Positions 10,900 to 22,349 are shown, numbered from the stretch's first letter. The stretch: 64,000 bases of DNA from Isoetes taiwanensis (GCA_021234155.1 JAJEKV010000063.1:7462095-7526094); one strand, 5' to 3'. The notes: a model not told the origin generated them from the letters alone. Made by a program: numbers and translations.

Positions 10900-11310
10900 C
10901 TTAGGCTATAAGGAGTACCAAACAGCCAAGACCTCTTCTTCTCTTCGAAATTCATCACCTCCTTCTATGTAAGAATCGAGAAACAAAGATGAGAAGAGGA
11001 TGCATCTGATCTTACCTTTATCTTTCAACATATACTCTTTGATCTTGCACCTGTCTTCATAATGGCCTGTTTCTTTACAATATGAACAAACAGGGCACTC
11101 CTTACCAGTGTGACCCTTTTTATCACATCTAGGGCAAGGCTTGGACCAGCAACTACTTTCTAAATGGCCTGATTTCTACAAGAGGGTACAATGCTTTCTA
11201 CTTTGTGTAGGATCTGAAGACTTGAAGTCGGATGCCTCATCTCGGGTGCCGGAGCCTTCTTGAGCTCAGAGAGTTGCTTGGTAACCTCCATAAGTGTCTC
11301 GAAGTCCCGC
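10900..11310 (-). pseudogene. gypsy A: nucleocapsid with CCHC knuckles (broken)
   Basis: On the minus strand this region matches the three-knuckle segment of copy B (29462-29625): tandem CX2CX4HX4C modules. The frame is interrupted by stops and substitutions, for example around 11170-11180 where the first knuckle differs. No single open frame remains. Confidence 0.7.
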
Positions 11311-11313
11311 ATG

Positions 11314-12141
11314 TTAGGTTGCAATTTTAAGGTTAGTAGCTTGCAACTTAGAGATCTCTTCTCTCATATCTTCTTCAAAAGAATTTTTCTTCTTCACTGT
11401 ACACACAGGTTCATAGTTAGTCTCTAAATCATTGAAATAATCAAGATCAACGTGCTCAAAAGTAGAAAATGCAGCCCTCAGCCTGCTGATCTCAATTGCC
11501 TTGGAAAATACCCTTGGTAAGGTCTCAAAACGTTGTTGTTGATGTATCTTCATTAACTTCTTGTAAACGTGGGGTCGAACTTCAAACCATGCAAGAAAGC
11601 AGTGATCAAATGCAAAGGAGGATTATCAACACCTTTTGACTCACACTTTATCACATGCTCTCCAAATCTATCAACATAAGCTTCTATGCTTTCATCACTT
11701 CTAATAGAAAGAGAATGCAATTGCTGAAGCAAAGTTTCGTGAGTCACTGATTAAGCCAAACCTATCAATGAATCTGCTCCTCATCTCTTCAAACGTGTGA
11801 ACACCATAAATCTTTCTTTGAGTGTTAAACCATTTAGTAGCAAGATCATCAGATAAAGAAAGCTTGAACAATTCCAACTTAGTCATACCTCTAGGAGCAT
11901 GATTCCTAAAATAATCATCAAATGAGTTTAGAAATACCTCCAGGGGTTTCTTTCTGTCATAAAGAGGCTGTGAAGGAGGCGTCTCCAACCTGAAGATAGG
12001 GTCAGCATAGTTGCCTAGAGGTGCTGCTGCTGGCGCTGCTGCTGGCGCTGCCAATCCAGGCTCCAGAGGCATATCTTCAGCATGGCTAGGCTCCCCATTA
12101 CCATCCATATCTGTACCAGTCTTCCTTGGAGGCCTCACCAT
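11314..12141 (-). pseudogene. gypsy A: gag (three frames)
   Basis: Gag forms the retrotransposon capsid. The start ATG at 12141 opens MVRPPRKTGTDMDG, followed by an acidic and Ala/Pro-rich leader and the Retrotrans_gag fold (FLNSFDDYFRNHAPRGM..., KLSLSDDLATKWFNTQ). A +1 shift near 11745 moves the rest to frame 11747-11553 (LLQQLHSLSIRSDESIEAYV), and another near 11553 to 11553-11314. Copy B is shifted within a few bases of the first break, but by a different indel. Confidence 0.88.
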
Positions 12142-12177
12142 GAGGGCTCTCAAGTTTTTTGCAAGAGTTTTTTAGAG

Positions 12178-12196
12178 AATCCCGGTAGGACCTCCA
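12178..12196 (-). other. Primer binding site, tRNA-Gln type (copy A)
   Basis: On the minus strand, 5 nt inside the 5' LTR, the sequence is TGGAGGTCCTACCGGGATT. It is complementary to a tRNA 3' end ...CCCGGTAGGACCT-CCA. A discriminator U and this acceptor arm fit plant tRNA-Gln, identified from memory. Copy B has one change (TGAAGG). Confidence 0.7.
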
Positions 12197-12201
12197 AAAG
12201 A

Positions 12202-14063
12202 TGTTGCCTTTCACAGAATCCTTGCAAAAACTGTGATGCACAAATCTCTAAATTGTGGGATTTTCTAAAAGATACTTGCCAAATTCTGTGTTTAGGGTGC
12301 AGAGAGCCAAATGTGTGGTGAGGGGGTGAGAAAAGATGTGCAAATGTGAGGAAATAAGGTGATGTGTGAATGCAGGTGTATAACTAGGATGTTTTCCGGA
12401 ACAAGGTGATGAAAATGATTGAAGAAAAAGCTCTGGGATGCAGTCAAATTTCCTTTGAATGCAAATGAAATATATGAGCAAATTCTGGCAGAATAGCTAT
12501 TTGTTAAGCCAAATCTAGATGATATCAGATGGTTTGAATTGATTTCAACTCATTTGTTGATCAGGATTGATGGGAAATTCTTGGCAAAGTTCGCCAGAAG
12601 TGGACTGGCACATAAAAAATGGGAAAAAACTATTTTTTTGAAAAAACACTCAGAAATCGATTGAAGAAAAGGGGAAACACCATGGATTGCTCAAGAAAAC
12701 TTTTCTCGATTATCTTAGGAACATAATACACTTGTCGTAATCCATTCGATCACCAAATAGAATTTGTATCGTAACTTCCAAAATCTTTGCTTTCAAGAAC
12801 AAGGGCGGGTTTCTAATCAAAAATCTCCTCTCCTTGATTGGAATACGGCTCGGATCATCTTTATAGACACGGTCGGAGGTAGTTAGAGCTCTAATTTGTC
12901 TCAAGATATGGCCACGAACTCTTCTTTCCCAAAAAATAGGCAATGCTTTGTTCTTGGTATGATCTCCATTAATTCGGCCTCCTTTTCATAATTGATTGGT
13001 TCCGCAAGTCGGTTATGATCAGCGAATCGCTTCAGCATCATTCAAAGTCTTGCGGGAAGCCGAGAATCATAGAACCCTAATGGTTTTTTGCCGATCTTCT
13101 TCGTGGATATATCCCACAGGCCTAAATCAAAAAGTCACCGGTGTATATATAGCTCGTCAGGGCTAACTATTAAATTGACGTGTCTTGCCCACGTGGGATT
13201 CGGTACCTCCACCGCCCCACACGGGGGTGAGCCACGTGGAGGGGGGTGATTGGTGAAAAAGGAATCTAGGTCGGGGGTAGAATAGGACAATTTTTTTTTA
13301 TATTTTTCCAAAGGGCACGATTCCCAAGAATTGGAATTCAAAGGTCTATATAAGGTCTTTTTTGGAAATTTTTTGTGCCAGGTGGCATATTTTCATTGGG
13401 GCAACATGGTGATGTGGTCAAGTTTTGAAAAATGGCATTTTGATTTTTTGGCTAAAAAAAGGTGAATCAATGGTGACTGGACATGATGAAATGATGACTT
13501 GGCATAATGAAGGATGATGTGGCAAGGTCAAACATGGCTTTTTGCCCAAGTGGATTTTCGAAATTTAAAATGCCCCTTGACATTTTTGATGAGGTGGCAT
13601 GATTTTGACCCAAGTGGCAAAGATATAACCAAAGTTGGATGACAAAGCATTTTGGTGAGCAAGGTGGCCATCCTAGGTGGCATTTTGACTCTTGATGACA
13701 TGGCAAGGGTATTTTTGGAAAGTGTGCCTTTTGACTTTTTATTTTGACTTTCACTTGACTTTTTGACATCTTTGGCACTTTAGGATGATGACTAGGATGC
13801 CACTTGGCAAAGGTATAGATTTTTAGGCATTTTTGGGGAATATTTGGCCAGCGATAGGGGAAATTCAAGGAAAAATAGGAGATAGGCTCAAAAAATTTGG
13901 GAAAAATCAAGGGTGGCTAGTTTTGGCTAAAGGATTTGGCAAGGGTGCTCACCTGGCCTAGATTCTCTTTCAGCCTGATACCTTTCCTTAATAGCTCCTC
14001 CAATACTTAGAATTTTCTTCATATCTTCATCTTTTCTTCATGTTGCCACTTCAAGGGGCAACA
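12202..14063 (-). repeat. 5' LTR of gypsy copy A
   Basis: 1,862 bp, ends TGTTGCC/GGCAACA. It should contain the element promoter. Compared with the 3' LTR it is nearly identical over 13260-14063, but shows clustered small indels over about 12480-13250, mostly where the partner has CAG or CTG. Confidence 0.95.
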
Positions 14064-14068
14064 GGTGA
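14064..14068. repeat. Target-site duplication GGTGA, right of gypsy A
   Basis: Matches 3897-3901 exactly. Confidence 0.93.
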
Positions 14069-15051
14069 CTTCAAAATTGACACAATTGCGTTTAATGTGT
14101 TCCTATTATCCTAATATACTTTTTCATCTAGAGATTTTAAATATGTCACTATTCACTTTAATATATCATCTAGCAACACTTTGATCATGATGTTGGTTAT
14201 TTTGGAAAGATGTATTACTTCATTTCGCAGCCCCTTCTATCCATTAGCAAATCTATAAAGTTTCAATTTAGTGTTAGAATTTTGAAACACAACTTAGTGG
14301 TAGAAAGATTGAAGGATGAGGGTATATCTAAGAGAATATATAAGACAATAATCTATGTGGCAAGTTCACTAAAACTCTTTTGACTATCATTTCAAGTTGC
14401 AAGGCGCATGATTTAAAAGTGGCTTTAGTCTACATAATGTTATGGTATGGGGTGTGCATTATTGCACATTACCATCTAAAAGGAACAAGGTATATCCATT
14501 CTTGTAGTGACCTGCCTGCTATAGTTGTCCATATTCATGTCATGCGCTCAAAGAAGCCAATCGCTAGTGCAGAAAGAGTATCCCCTTGCGTGTTATAAGG
14601 TGATATCTACAGTTTGGCTCTCATCTATCTATGTGTCTCTGAACTAACACCACACAAAGTGGTTCTCATGGTTATAGGATTATCTATTGCGTGTATCATG
14701 TGCATGGAAACTTCAAGAAGTAGTTACAATTTACATACTTGCATTTCCATCATGCAATCATCTAGAGTATCACTTTTAGGAAAACTTTTGTTGATTGTTG
14801 AAGATATCTCTTGTACATTCAAAAAGACTTATGTGTAGATCGGATACTAAAAAACTCTTATAATAGTGAGATTCTAAAAAGCATTTTGTATCAAAATGGT
14901 GTTACATTTTTTGCGATTTGAATCTTCATAACACTTTGAATCTATAAGAAAACCTGTTACATTGAGATTCTATATCCAGATTGCTTTGTATCAAAATGGC
15001 GTCTGTATATTGGAAACTTCAATAGTTTACATTTTACAGAGCATTGACAAA
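14069..15051. other. Intergenic DNA and 3' flank of ELIP copy 2
   Basis: No gene recognised. Short open frames at 14380-14838 have no family features. The last 60 bp are the ELIP 3' UTR. The block ATCAAAATGG occurs at 14891-14900 and 14991-15000. Confidence 0.5.
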
Positions 15052-16048
15052 CTAGACCAAAGGGCTGCCTTTCACGTATTCAGTGATAGCAAGGGCTACT
15101 AATCCCATCATGGCCGCTCTGCCATTCCACATCTCTGCATTAGCAGAAAAAAACCCTTTTGACAAGCTTTTGGCAGAGGTCCCCTCAAACATTGGCACCA
15201 GAGAAGCTGCAGAAAATAGAACTGCTGTAAAAGCAAACCATCCAAGCCCCCCGTTTTGAAGCTGACTAACTAGCCCTTCACCAGTGCTTCCTTCAACTGC
15301 GATGGCTGTCACAAATCCCAGCATGGCCAATCTTCCATTGATGGTCTCAGGAGCTGGACCTGAAAATGAAAAGATGTCTCCGAACCGGGTGCTCACCTGT
15401 TAAACATAAACAATATTTTCCTCATAACTTGCATGTTTATTTATGATATATGTGACCATGAATCTGATATCAGAATAGAAATTTTCTTGTTAAGACATAG
15501 ATAACAACCACATTATATAGTCAATTCAACATGTTACAAGGACATAATAAATACTTTTCTAGGTAAGAATGGCTCGGGCTTACTGTTGCAGGGACAATGC
15601 ATTAGAACTAAACACATTCTTGCCAAAGTTTAAGATAAGAACATTTGATAATCTTGGAGATATGCATTCTAATCCACTTGGCTAGGGCTATGGCAGACTT
15701 CTTACCTTGGGCTGTGGCTTGGGGGTTGGAATCGATGAAACTTGAGCTTGGGGAATTGAAACCTTTTCAGATGTGGATGCAGATTTTTGTGGTGCATCCT
15801 CTGCAGGTCCATTCTGCAAAGAAGAGAAGCAGAAACAAAAAAAGTTCAAAATATAGCTACCACTTCCATATCATAGAAAAAATATGTCTAAGTAGTAAGC
15901 GTTTCACAAGACTTTGAATCTTTACCTCTGCCATACATCTCACAATGGCCTTAGATATTGGCTGCCTGGGAGAGAATCCATTGTTGCTTGCTAACTGGGA
16001 ACCGAGAAGACTGCTTGTTCTAGCGGAGCAGAGGGTAGTGGAGGCCAT
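15052..16048 (-). CDS. ELIP: Early light-induced protein, copy 2 (three exons)
   Basis: Thylakoid pigment-binding stress protein, paralogue of the gene at 834-1821 and in the same orientation. Exons on the minus strand are 16048-15926, 15813-15706 and 15396-15052, all joined in phase 0 by GT/AG introns. They encode 41+36+114 = 191 residues. The transit peptide begins MASTTLCSARTSSLLGSQ. The exon-2 linker is three codons longer than in copy 1. Exon 3 has the same length in both copies and keeps both ExxNGR helices (ETINGRLAMLGF, AEMWNGRAAMMGL). Splice sites, TATA box and paired ACGTGGC elements are all conserved, so both copies look functional. ELIP tandem arrays are reported in desiccation-tolerant plants, though a pair alone does not prove that lifestyle. 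Confidence 0.94.
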
Positions 16049-16136
16049 TCTACACACAATGATGTTAGGTTAAAAATGCAAATGAGGTAATAGCAGAATC
16101 GAAGCTTGAGAATGAATGCTAAGCAAAACTGAATTA

Positions 16137-16266
16137 TTTTATAGGATGCAGAAGCATCGAGAAGAAGAGAGCAATACCGGCAGCCATGAAGCCACGTTCT
16201 GGGCGGAAGCAGAGGTTGGCCTTGAAGCAGAGAGTAAAAGCGACTTCTCTGGTACAAGGACGTGGC
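16137..16266 (-). promoter_or_regulatory. ELIP copy 2 promoter: TATA box and two ACGTGGC elements
   Basis: TATAAAA on the minus strand at 16143-16137. ACGTGGC cores lie at 16191-16197 (reverse) and 16260-16266 (forward), with the same order and nearly the same spacing as in copy 1. The GAGAAGAAGAGAGCAATACCGG segment between them (plus-strand reading) is also shared, so about 130 bp of promoter is conserved between the copies. Confidence 0.7.
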
Positions 16267-16269
16267 TTC

Positions 16270-16909
16270 TCATTTACCTAGCTTTTGTAAAGGGCAGTGC
16301 TTGCTTCTTCACATGCCAACTTAGATTAATCACAAAAGTTGACAAGTGTTCTTTCAATTCAATTCAACCCTTCTTTTATCTCTACTTTCTTGCTACGCTA
16401 AAAAAATCTATTCTATTCTATGAAATACCTTGCACCACAAAAATTCTTTGGGACATGTTGGCTCCCAATCCAAATATGATTTTGGACTTGTTGAATACTA
16501 TAGCTTGGAATCTTGAAAGATTGCCCTTTCACATTTGAAAGCTATGAAGTTGGGTTTGTTTGGATTTCTTCCTTTGCTCTCCGCTATCCATGCACTCCAT
16601 TAGATCTTTTAACTTTTTCGGTAAAAAAATTTAGAAACCCAAAAAGAAATCCCATCACATTTGTTTTGAATATTGTGTCCATTACCATACATTCCATCTA
16701 CGGGCTAAAGGAACTTGATTACCTAGGCATTGACTATGGTTTTCATTCCTGAAAATACTACATTTAGTGGCATTTTACATGGGAGAAAGTCAAATACTAC
16801 ATTTAGTGGCATTTTACATGGGAGAAAGTCAACAATCTAATAAGATTGAAATCATTCGTTAACCAACGTCTTAGTTTGTTTGTTGCTTATTTTATACTTT
16901 TCTTACTAA
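16270..16909. other. ELIP 2 upstream flank with repeat fragments
   Basis: No gene. A SINE-like tail (GCTAAAAAAATCTATTCTAT, 16397-16416) resembles the tails listed elsewhere but lacks the GGACGTTAA box. A 39-bp tandem duplication is entered separately. Confidence 0.45.
16754..16831. repeat. 39-bp perfect tandem duplication
   Basis: Two identical units, 16754-16792 and 16793-16831, beginning AATACTACATTTAGTGGC. It is a recent local duplication with no coding content. Confidence 0.95.
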
Positions 16910-16955
16910 CTAGTGATGGTGCCCAGCGTTGCTGGACATAAATTGGGAACTTATA
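16910..16955 (-). mobile_element. Helitron 3' terminus
   Basis: Read on the minus strand, hairpin CCAGC-AAC-GCTGG (16935-16923), then nine bases, then CTAG at 16913-16910 followed by T. This is the Helitron 3' signature: a GC-rich hairpin about 10 nt before CTRR, inserted 5' to T. About 40 bp match the 3' end of the complete Helitron at 49816-51087. The element would extend to higher coordinates, but its TC start was not located. Confidence 0.75.
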
Positions 16956-17399
16956 AATGTTGAAAACTTGTGGGTTTTCGTATAGTAACTTCTTGGCCAT
17001 TGGATCATTTTGAAAAGTTGTGCATTTGCATAGAGTAACTTCCGGGCCATTGGATCATTTTGGGAGCTTGTAGATTGCAAGTGGCCAGTTTGAATGTATA
17101 AGATAGCATTGTGTAATTGAGTAAGAAAGAGCAAATATTCCAATTTCCATTTTCTTTAGCTTCGATCTGATCCTCCAGCTGTAGATCTTTCACTTGGTAG
17201 CTCACGGTAATGCTAGGTAGTGTAGAGCTCAATCTTCAAGCCACTGACCCTATCACTAAGTTGATATGGTCAAGCAGCCTACGCATAATAGTACATTGAA
17301 TAAATCATAGTGGAATCAAGCTAGGCCAGCCCATATAACTTAACAGACGACTACTGAAGACAGAAAACAAGAATTTTCACTAAAAAAATTTGCCATATT

Positions 17400-17740
17400 C
17401 GCGAATCTTATATAAACAATGTAGCGGTCACAAAATACAACTATGCGGCCGCAGCAGTTACCGCACGGACACGTACGCGATGTTGGACTACGCATTATAC
17501 GGTCGCATTTCTTATGGACGCAACCGCCAGGAACACATCGCTGCCGCAAAAAGACACTAATGCGGCTGCACATAAAGTACAACCCGCACAAAACGACACT
17601 ATGCAATCGCGGTGAATGCCCCGTGACTGCATGTTGCCAATTTGTGGCGATGGCATCTAGCATCTGCATGTTTAATTGGTCCCTTGCATTCCAAATTATA
17701 TGCTTCCACGCCACATGGACAATGCGGCTGCGCTGGAAAT
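17400..17740. other. CpG-rich patch with repeated TGCGGC motifs
   Basis: This patch is GC- and CpG-rich in an AT-rich setting. ATGCGGCCGCAG, ACGGTCGCAT, AATGCGGCTGCA and AATGCGGCTGCG recur in both orientations. Open frames over it on both strands overlap and have no family features. It could be the terminal region of a DNA transposon or Helitron cargo. Confidence 0.4.
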
Positions 17741-19735
17741 TTTTTTTCCAGTCAAGGTATGAAAGTGCAAAAAATATGTTTTATACTTCAAAAATACGTT
17801 TTTTTTAGAAAATACGGACAGCCATTCTAGGAAAAACGCCTGGAACTTATCCTTTGACAAAACTCTTCAAGATCCATTCGATAAATGTAAAAGCCAAGGC
17901 TGGGGCTAACCCAGTCAGATCAGTTCAATACTTTTGCTATTCTTATTTTTTGTCATAAAGACATCCTTGCAGTGCTGCCATTTGCATTGGCAAAAGACTC
18001 TGTATACTCAAAACTTGAAACTACTGAGTAGAGATCAGGTCTGCTGCTTGGAGTTCCAGAGTTGCAGAGTGACTGATTATCCATGCCTTGCTCTGCTAAA
18101 CCTTCACTATATAAATAAGCTCCAGTTGGAAGGACAAATTTGTGCCAAGAGATTCCATTCCAGTGATTAAATTTGTTTTTATGTAATGGAGTTCGCTGAC
18201 AGGTTGCAGAGTCTATTAATATCAGCTCGTATCACATCATAGTTCCAGTTAAACTTGGAGCTTGTATGTACTTATTGAGAAGTTTTTTAGTAGAATAGAG
18301 AATCAGAGACCTTCGGATCTCATAAATGTTCTAGTTCTAGAAGATAGTCTTTATGGGCTACTATTATCTATCACGAAATTATTAAATAGTCTGCCTTAAG
18401 CAAATTTTTGATTGCTAGAAGCTTTTAAGTTATCCGGAAACCATAGGCTACAATGGCCATGCCAAAGTTGAAATCATCTTTGTTTATTCTGCAATAGCTA
18501 GTTTTAACAGATGCCATTTGGAGGTCTCAATCTGTCGCAATTGTGAAGCAAGCAGAAACCATAAAAGCTTTGAAGCTCTTTATGAATTGTAGCTACTCAG
18601 TCAATGCTTGCAAGATCTAAAGCCTATTTCAGCAGGACTAGGAAGTCTGATTTATAAGGTTCTTAGCTAGGGAGTCATTAGAATCTTTGCAATTAAAGCT
18701 TAATAGAGCAAAGACATTGGTGGAGGATTGTTAAGCAAAGCCATAGCCATTTTGCAAGCTCTATGGTGCTACCTGTGCCGCCAATCTCTCTATCCATGGA
18801 TACAACCATAATTGCCAGTATGACCATTTTTTATTTGATGCTTTGCTTACAAGTCTGTAAAACTCGCGGTCAATAACCTTTAAATTATCAACTTTTAAGA
18901 TTGAGTTTTATTTTCGATTTCAACCACCGTTTAGGCAATATCTTGTGATAATGGATCTCCAAAGGAAGTTAAAAGAAATAATGGCCAAAAGGTTTAGCTA
19001 GATCTAGATAGTAGAACTAGGACAAATAACAAGTCATTCTCACCTTGAACCATTACTGTGGAAATCTTAAAACTTTATCTAAATGATCATAAAGATGAAC
19101 ACATGCTAAATACAATGAGTTAATCAGTCATTAGGATGGCCTATGTGCAGATAATGACACAAGTTAGCAAACAAGAGGAGTGATAGCGATTTGGTTGATG
19201 TTGCTAGTCTAACGTTGTTGTTCAGTGCGTTTTGCAAGGCATTGAGATCATCTTACAAGAATCTAATTTGGAAAGCCTTCCTAGCTTTTAAAGACGCACG
19301 AAGCAACATAAAGATTTATGAATGAGCATGTAAATCATTAGAATATATAGAAAAAGAGATGAAAATTGTTGCAAGTAAATCTATTGAAGAGAAATTGTCC
19401 CCGCAACTATCTTCTAGATTAGGGAAAGCCAAAGATAGGCGAAAAAAGACAACTTGAATTGGTTGAACTTTACGGTTTAGTAAGAGAATGATATGTCTGA
19501 GATGGAGTGATGTTGACTATTTGCTAGAATGAAAATCATGTCCTTTTCAATCTCGCATGAAACCAACAAACCGCCCGATAGATAGGCTTCTCATTCATCT
19601 CAGCAGATTTTCTACAATGGTGGACAGCGGGTAGCCACACACATGCGAACTACCCACGAAAAATAAAGGGAAAATCCAATTATATCATTTGGACCCCAAA
19701 AAATACAATGCTAATAGATGAGTGGCTGATGTACC
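17741..19735. other. Unrecognised intergenic DNA
   Basis: Two kilobases without an open frame above about 80 codons and without recognisable domains, termini or repeats. I see nothing specific in it. Confidence 0.5.
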
Positions 19736-19816
19736 TGCCGAAAGCTTATCACCGGGATTAAAAAACCCCGCCCTTTCGGGTTTTCGAGGAAAAACCCTAG
19801 TGATAAGCCTTCGGCA
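19736..19816. repeat. 81-bp hairpin with 17-bp inverted arms
   Basis: TGCCGAAAGCTTATCAC (19736-19752) and its inverse (19800-19816) pair with one mismatch. The interior has a second possible stem (AAACCC/GGGTTT). No target duplication is obvious. Confidence 0.7.
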
Positions 19817-20263
19817 AGGGGCTTGGACAAACATAAGGCATAGAAATCGCTCCCAAAAACCCCCGCATGGAGAAGTCGAAACAGATGCCGCTCGCCAACC
19901 TGTACCTGCACATCACCAACACAACAAACGAAACAACACAAACATACCAGAGGATAGCATCATCCGGGAGTGGAAAAAAAGCATCACCCGGCGGGTGGAA
20001 GAAAAACATGATAAACAGAAATTTGTGCACAATACAATAAACAAAGAAGGGGGGAGGGTGGATTCAAAGAGAATAAGGTACTGCTGAGAGAAGAGGGAGC
20101 GCCGATGAGACGTTGATGCAGAACCACGCCTAAAATAGCGAAATTCCAACCAGAGAGGGCATGCGCCGCATGCATGCATGCAAGACATGCATGCTCGCCC
20201 CATCCTAGAATGTCAATCCGATGTCTCGGATCGATGCGATCCTATTCAAATAAGAAAATTGTC
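19817..20263. other. Unrecognised stretch with GCATGC-rich run
   Basis: Overlapping open frames on both strands, none with a recognisable domain. A GCATGC/ATGCATGC-rich run lies at 20160-20195 (RY-like, alternating purine-pyrimidine). No gene is called. Confidence 0.4.
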
Positions 20264-20343
20264 TGCAATGTAATAAGATAAGATAAGATAAGATAAGAAT
20301 TTTTAACGTCCAAAAATACTCATGATCTACTTGAAGTCAACTC
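20264..20343. repeat. (AAGAT)n tract, TTAACGTCC box and a 31-bp dispersed repeat
   Basis: AATAAGATAAGATAAGATAAG is followed by AATTTTTAACGTCCA, similar to the SINE-like tail at 2785. Directly after it, a 31-bp block at 20313-20343 (AAAATACTCATGATCTACTT...) recurs in the same orientation at 23234-23264, beside the Helitron helicase fragment. Confidence 0.6.
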
Positions 20344-21123
20344 AAACTGTACTTAGAAAGCCAAACTATAATTGAGGTCATCTCTAAATGTAACTGATAT
20401 GAACAACACATTTTTCTTTAGATAGAAATGATCGAGGATGGTCTTAAGAAAGAAAGAAATTGCTATGGCACAAGATCTGTGAAACTGGCTAGGAAGGTTT
20501 TCACAAGGAAACTTGGAAGGCAAGGCTAAGGCAAAGTAAAAGCCAAATGTTGAATTCCAAAAAAGACATGGTGACTATTATGGAAAAAGGGAGATTGGAA
20601 TAAACAAAGGGGTTTTAACAAGCAAGGACATCCTTAAAGCTTGGCTCCCCTGACAGAGATCTCATGAGCCCGAGAACCACATCTGAGTCTGTCACCAGTG
20701 CTGCATAGCCAAGATGATGAAGCATCATCCTTGCCTGAGCTGGCTATGGCAATCGGAATGGAGGAGCGGCCGATTGAAATCTCTCTCGGACGTAAAGCAT
20801 TGAGTAGAGGCGGGGCACTGGAAAAGTCGAAAGGGAAAATTAGCTGGAAAAAATTAGGAAATATTGCCGAAATAATATTTTTTGTTTCCAAAAGTCAAAT
20901 ATGAAAAGAGCATACAGGCATTATCAAGAAACCCAAAAAATAATTTAAGTAAGTGGACTAGTAAACATGGGCCTGGCATTGTCGGGTTAATGTTCTGGGA
21001 TGTGTTTTACCTGGCATTTAACGTCCATATGTGCAACTTCGATAACAACGCATGTTGATATTGGCACGAATGGACATTATTTGCTTTTGTAATTATTTTT
21101 GTTATTAAAATTGTCTAATGATT

Positions 21124-21248
<125 letters not shown>

Positions 21249-21478
21249 TATCATCAATGTAACAGCTTTGCATTTATGGATTTCAGTAGAGAAAACAATG
21301 CTTTATAAGGAATGTGGGGGCAATTAAATCTACCTCTAAAGACGAAATTTGATAAGATAGATCCAAAACTTATGCTTAAAATGTCACGTTTAGAAGTAGT
21401 TAACCACATCAACAAAAAATAGCTACAGAAATGCAAAACACAAAATCTTGTCCTTGCTCATTGATGTAATTTAGTTCA

Positions 21479-22080
21479 TAATGGAACTCTGAATATGTAT
21501 CTACATATGGCGCACATCACCAAGGGCCTAATGTTGTACCTCATTAGATGCTCCTCTGGTATATTCACTTCTCTGACAAATAACATCTTAGCTGGGGTAA
21601 AAGTGAAATGTATGGGCGAGTCATTGATTTGAATTGCCCACGACATCTCACGACTATCAAGCACGTGAGATAATTCATCCCGAAGGTAGGCCCGTATAAC
21701 GGAATCAGATACCGCCTCATAAAGGAATGATTTGTAGACTTTGAAGTGCGTTCTATTACGTATTCCAATACAGATGGGTTCTTTTGCTACTAAAATGTCA
21801 ATTCCTTAATGCACGATGTCATTTCTCATCTGATAAAAAAAGAGAAACAATTGGAGGTTAGTCAAAGCACTATATTACCCAATAAGTAGATGCATGTACT
21901 CTATCCCCCACCTACCTCTCTCAAAGCACATCAGTATAAACAACGATCCTTTGGATAGACTTGAGCAAATAGGAAGTCGTAAATTAGTTGGATGAAGTGT
22001 TCCAACTTGACAACCTCGTCAGTGCAAAATATTTCTTTCATCTTTGCAATGAGCTCCTCAATTTCCACATTCGCTACCCC
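21479..22080 (-). pseudogene. Unidentified coding-like blocks
   Basis: Two stretches on the minus strand read as protein without stops. One at about 21790-21479 contains FKVYKSFLYEAVSDSVIRAY and DSREMSWAIQINDSPIHF. The other, near 22075-21960, contains EIEELIAKMKEIFCTDEVV and LEHFIQLIYDFLFAQV. Their composition looks like real exons, but I do not recognise the family. Lying just past the Helitron helicase fragment in the same orientation, they may be Helitron cargo or part of its coding region. Confidence 0.35.
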
Positions 22081-22349
22081 ATGTACATGAGTGCGATATT
22101 TTCATTCCCAATCATACCATGACCCAAGAGCGCGTATGACAAAAGTAACACTGGAGATGTGATAACTCTTGTCACTTTTTAGGCATTTTGGCAACATGGT
22201 GATCAAAGACATGCCAAGGGACCAAAATATGCACCATCTACATGGATGCAAAACTAAGTAAGTAAGACAAAAAGAAAATAAAGTAGAAGAAATCAATGAG
22301 AACAAAGAGAGATTGGAAGTAGAGATTTTTAAATATTAGAGTCACACTT

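Larger units (their letters stand above)
3902..14063 (-). mobile_element. Ty3/gypsy LTR retrotransposon, copy A (complete but decayed)
   Basis: A 10.16-kb element on the minus strand, bounded by two LTRs of 1,872 and 1,862 bp that start TGTTGCC and end GGCAACA, with GGTGA duplicated on both sides. From its own 5' end: LTR, tRNA-Gln-type primer site, gag, three-knuckle nucleocapsid, protease, RNase H, reverse transcriptase, second RNase H, integrase, about 1.1 kb of noncoding DNA, LTR. No chromodomain is visible after the integrase, so it is placed among non-chromoviral (Tat/Athila-like) plant gypsy elements. Each gene carries frameshifts or stops, so it is not autonomous. It sits between two tandem ELIP genes. 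Copy B at 26530-36774 is the same family in opposite orientation. Confidence 0.95.
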
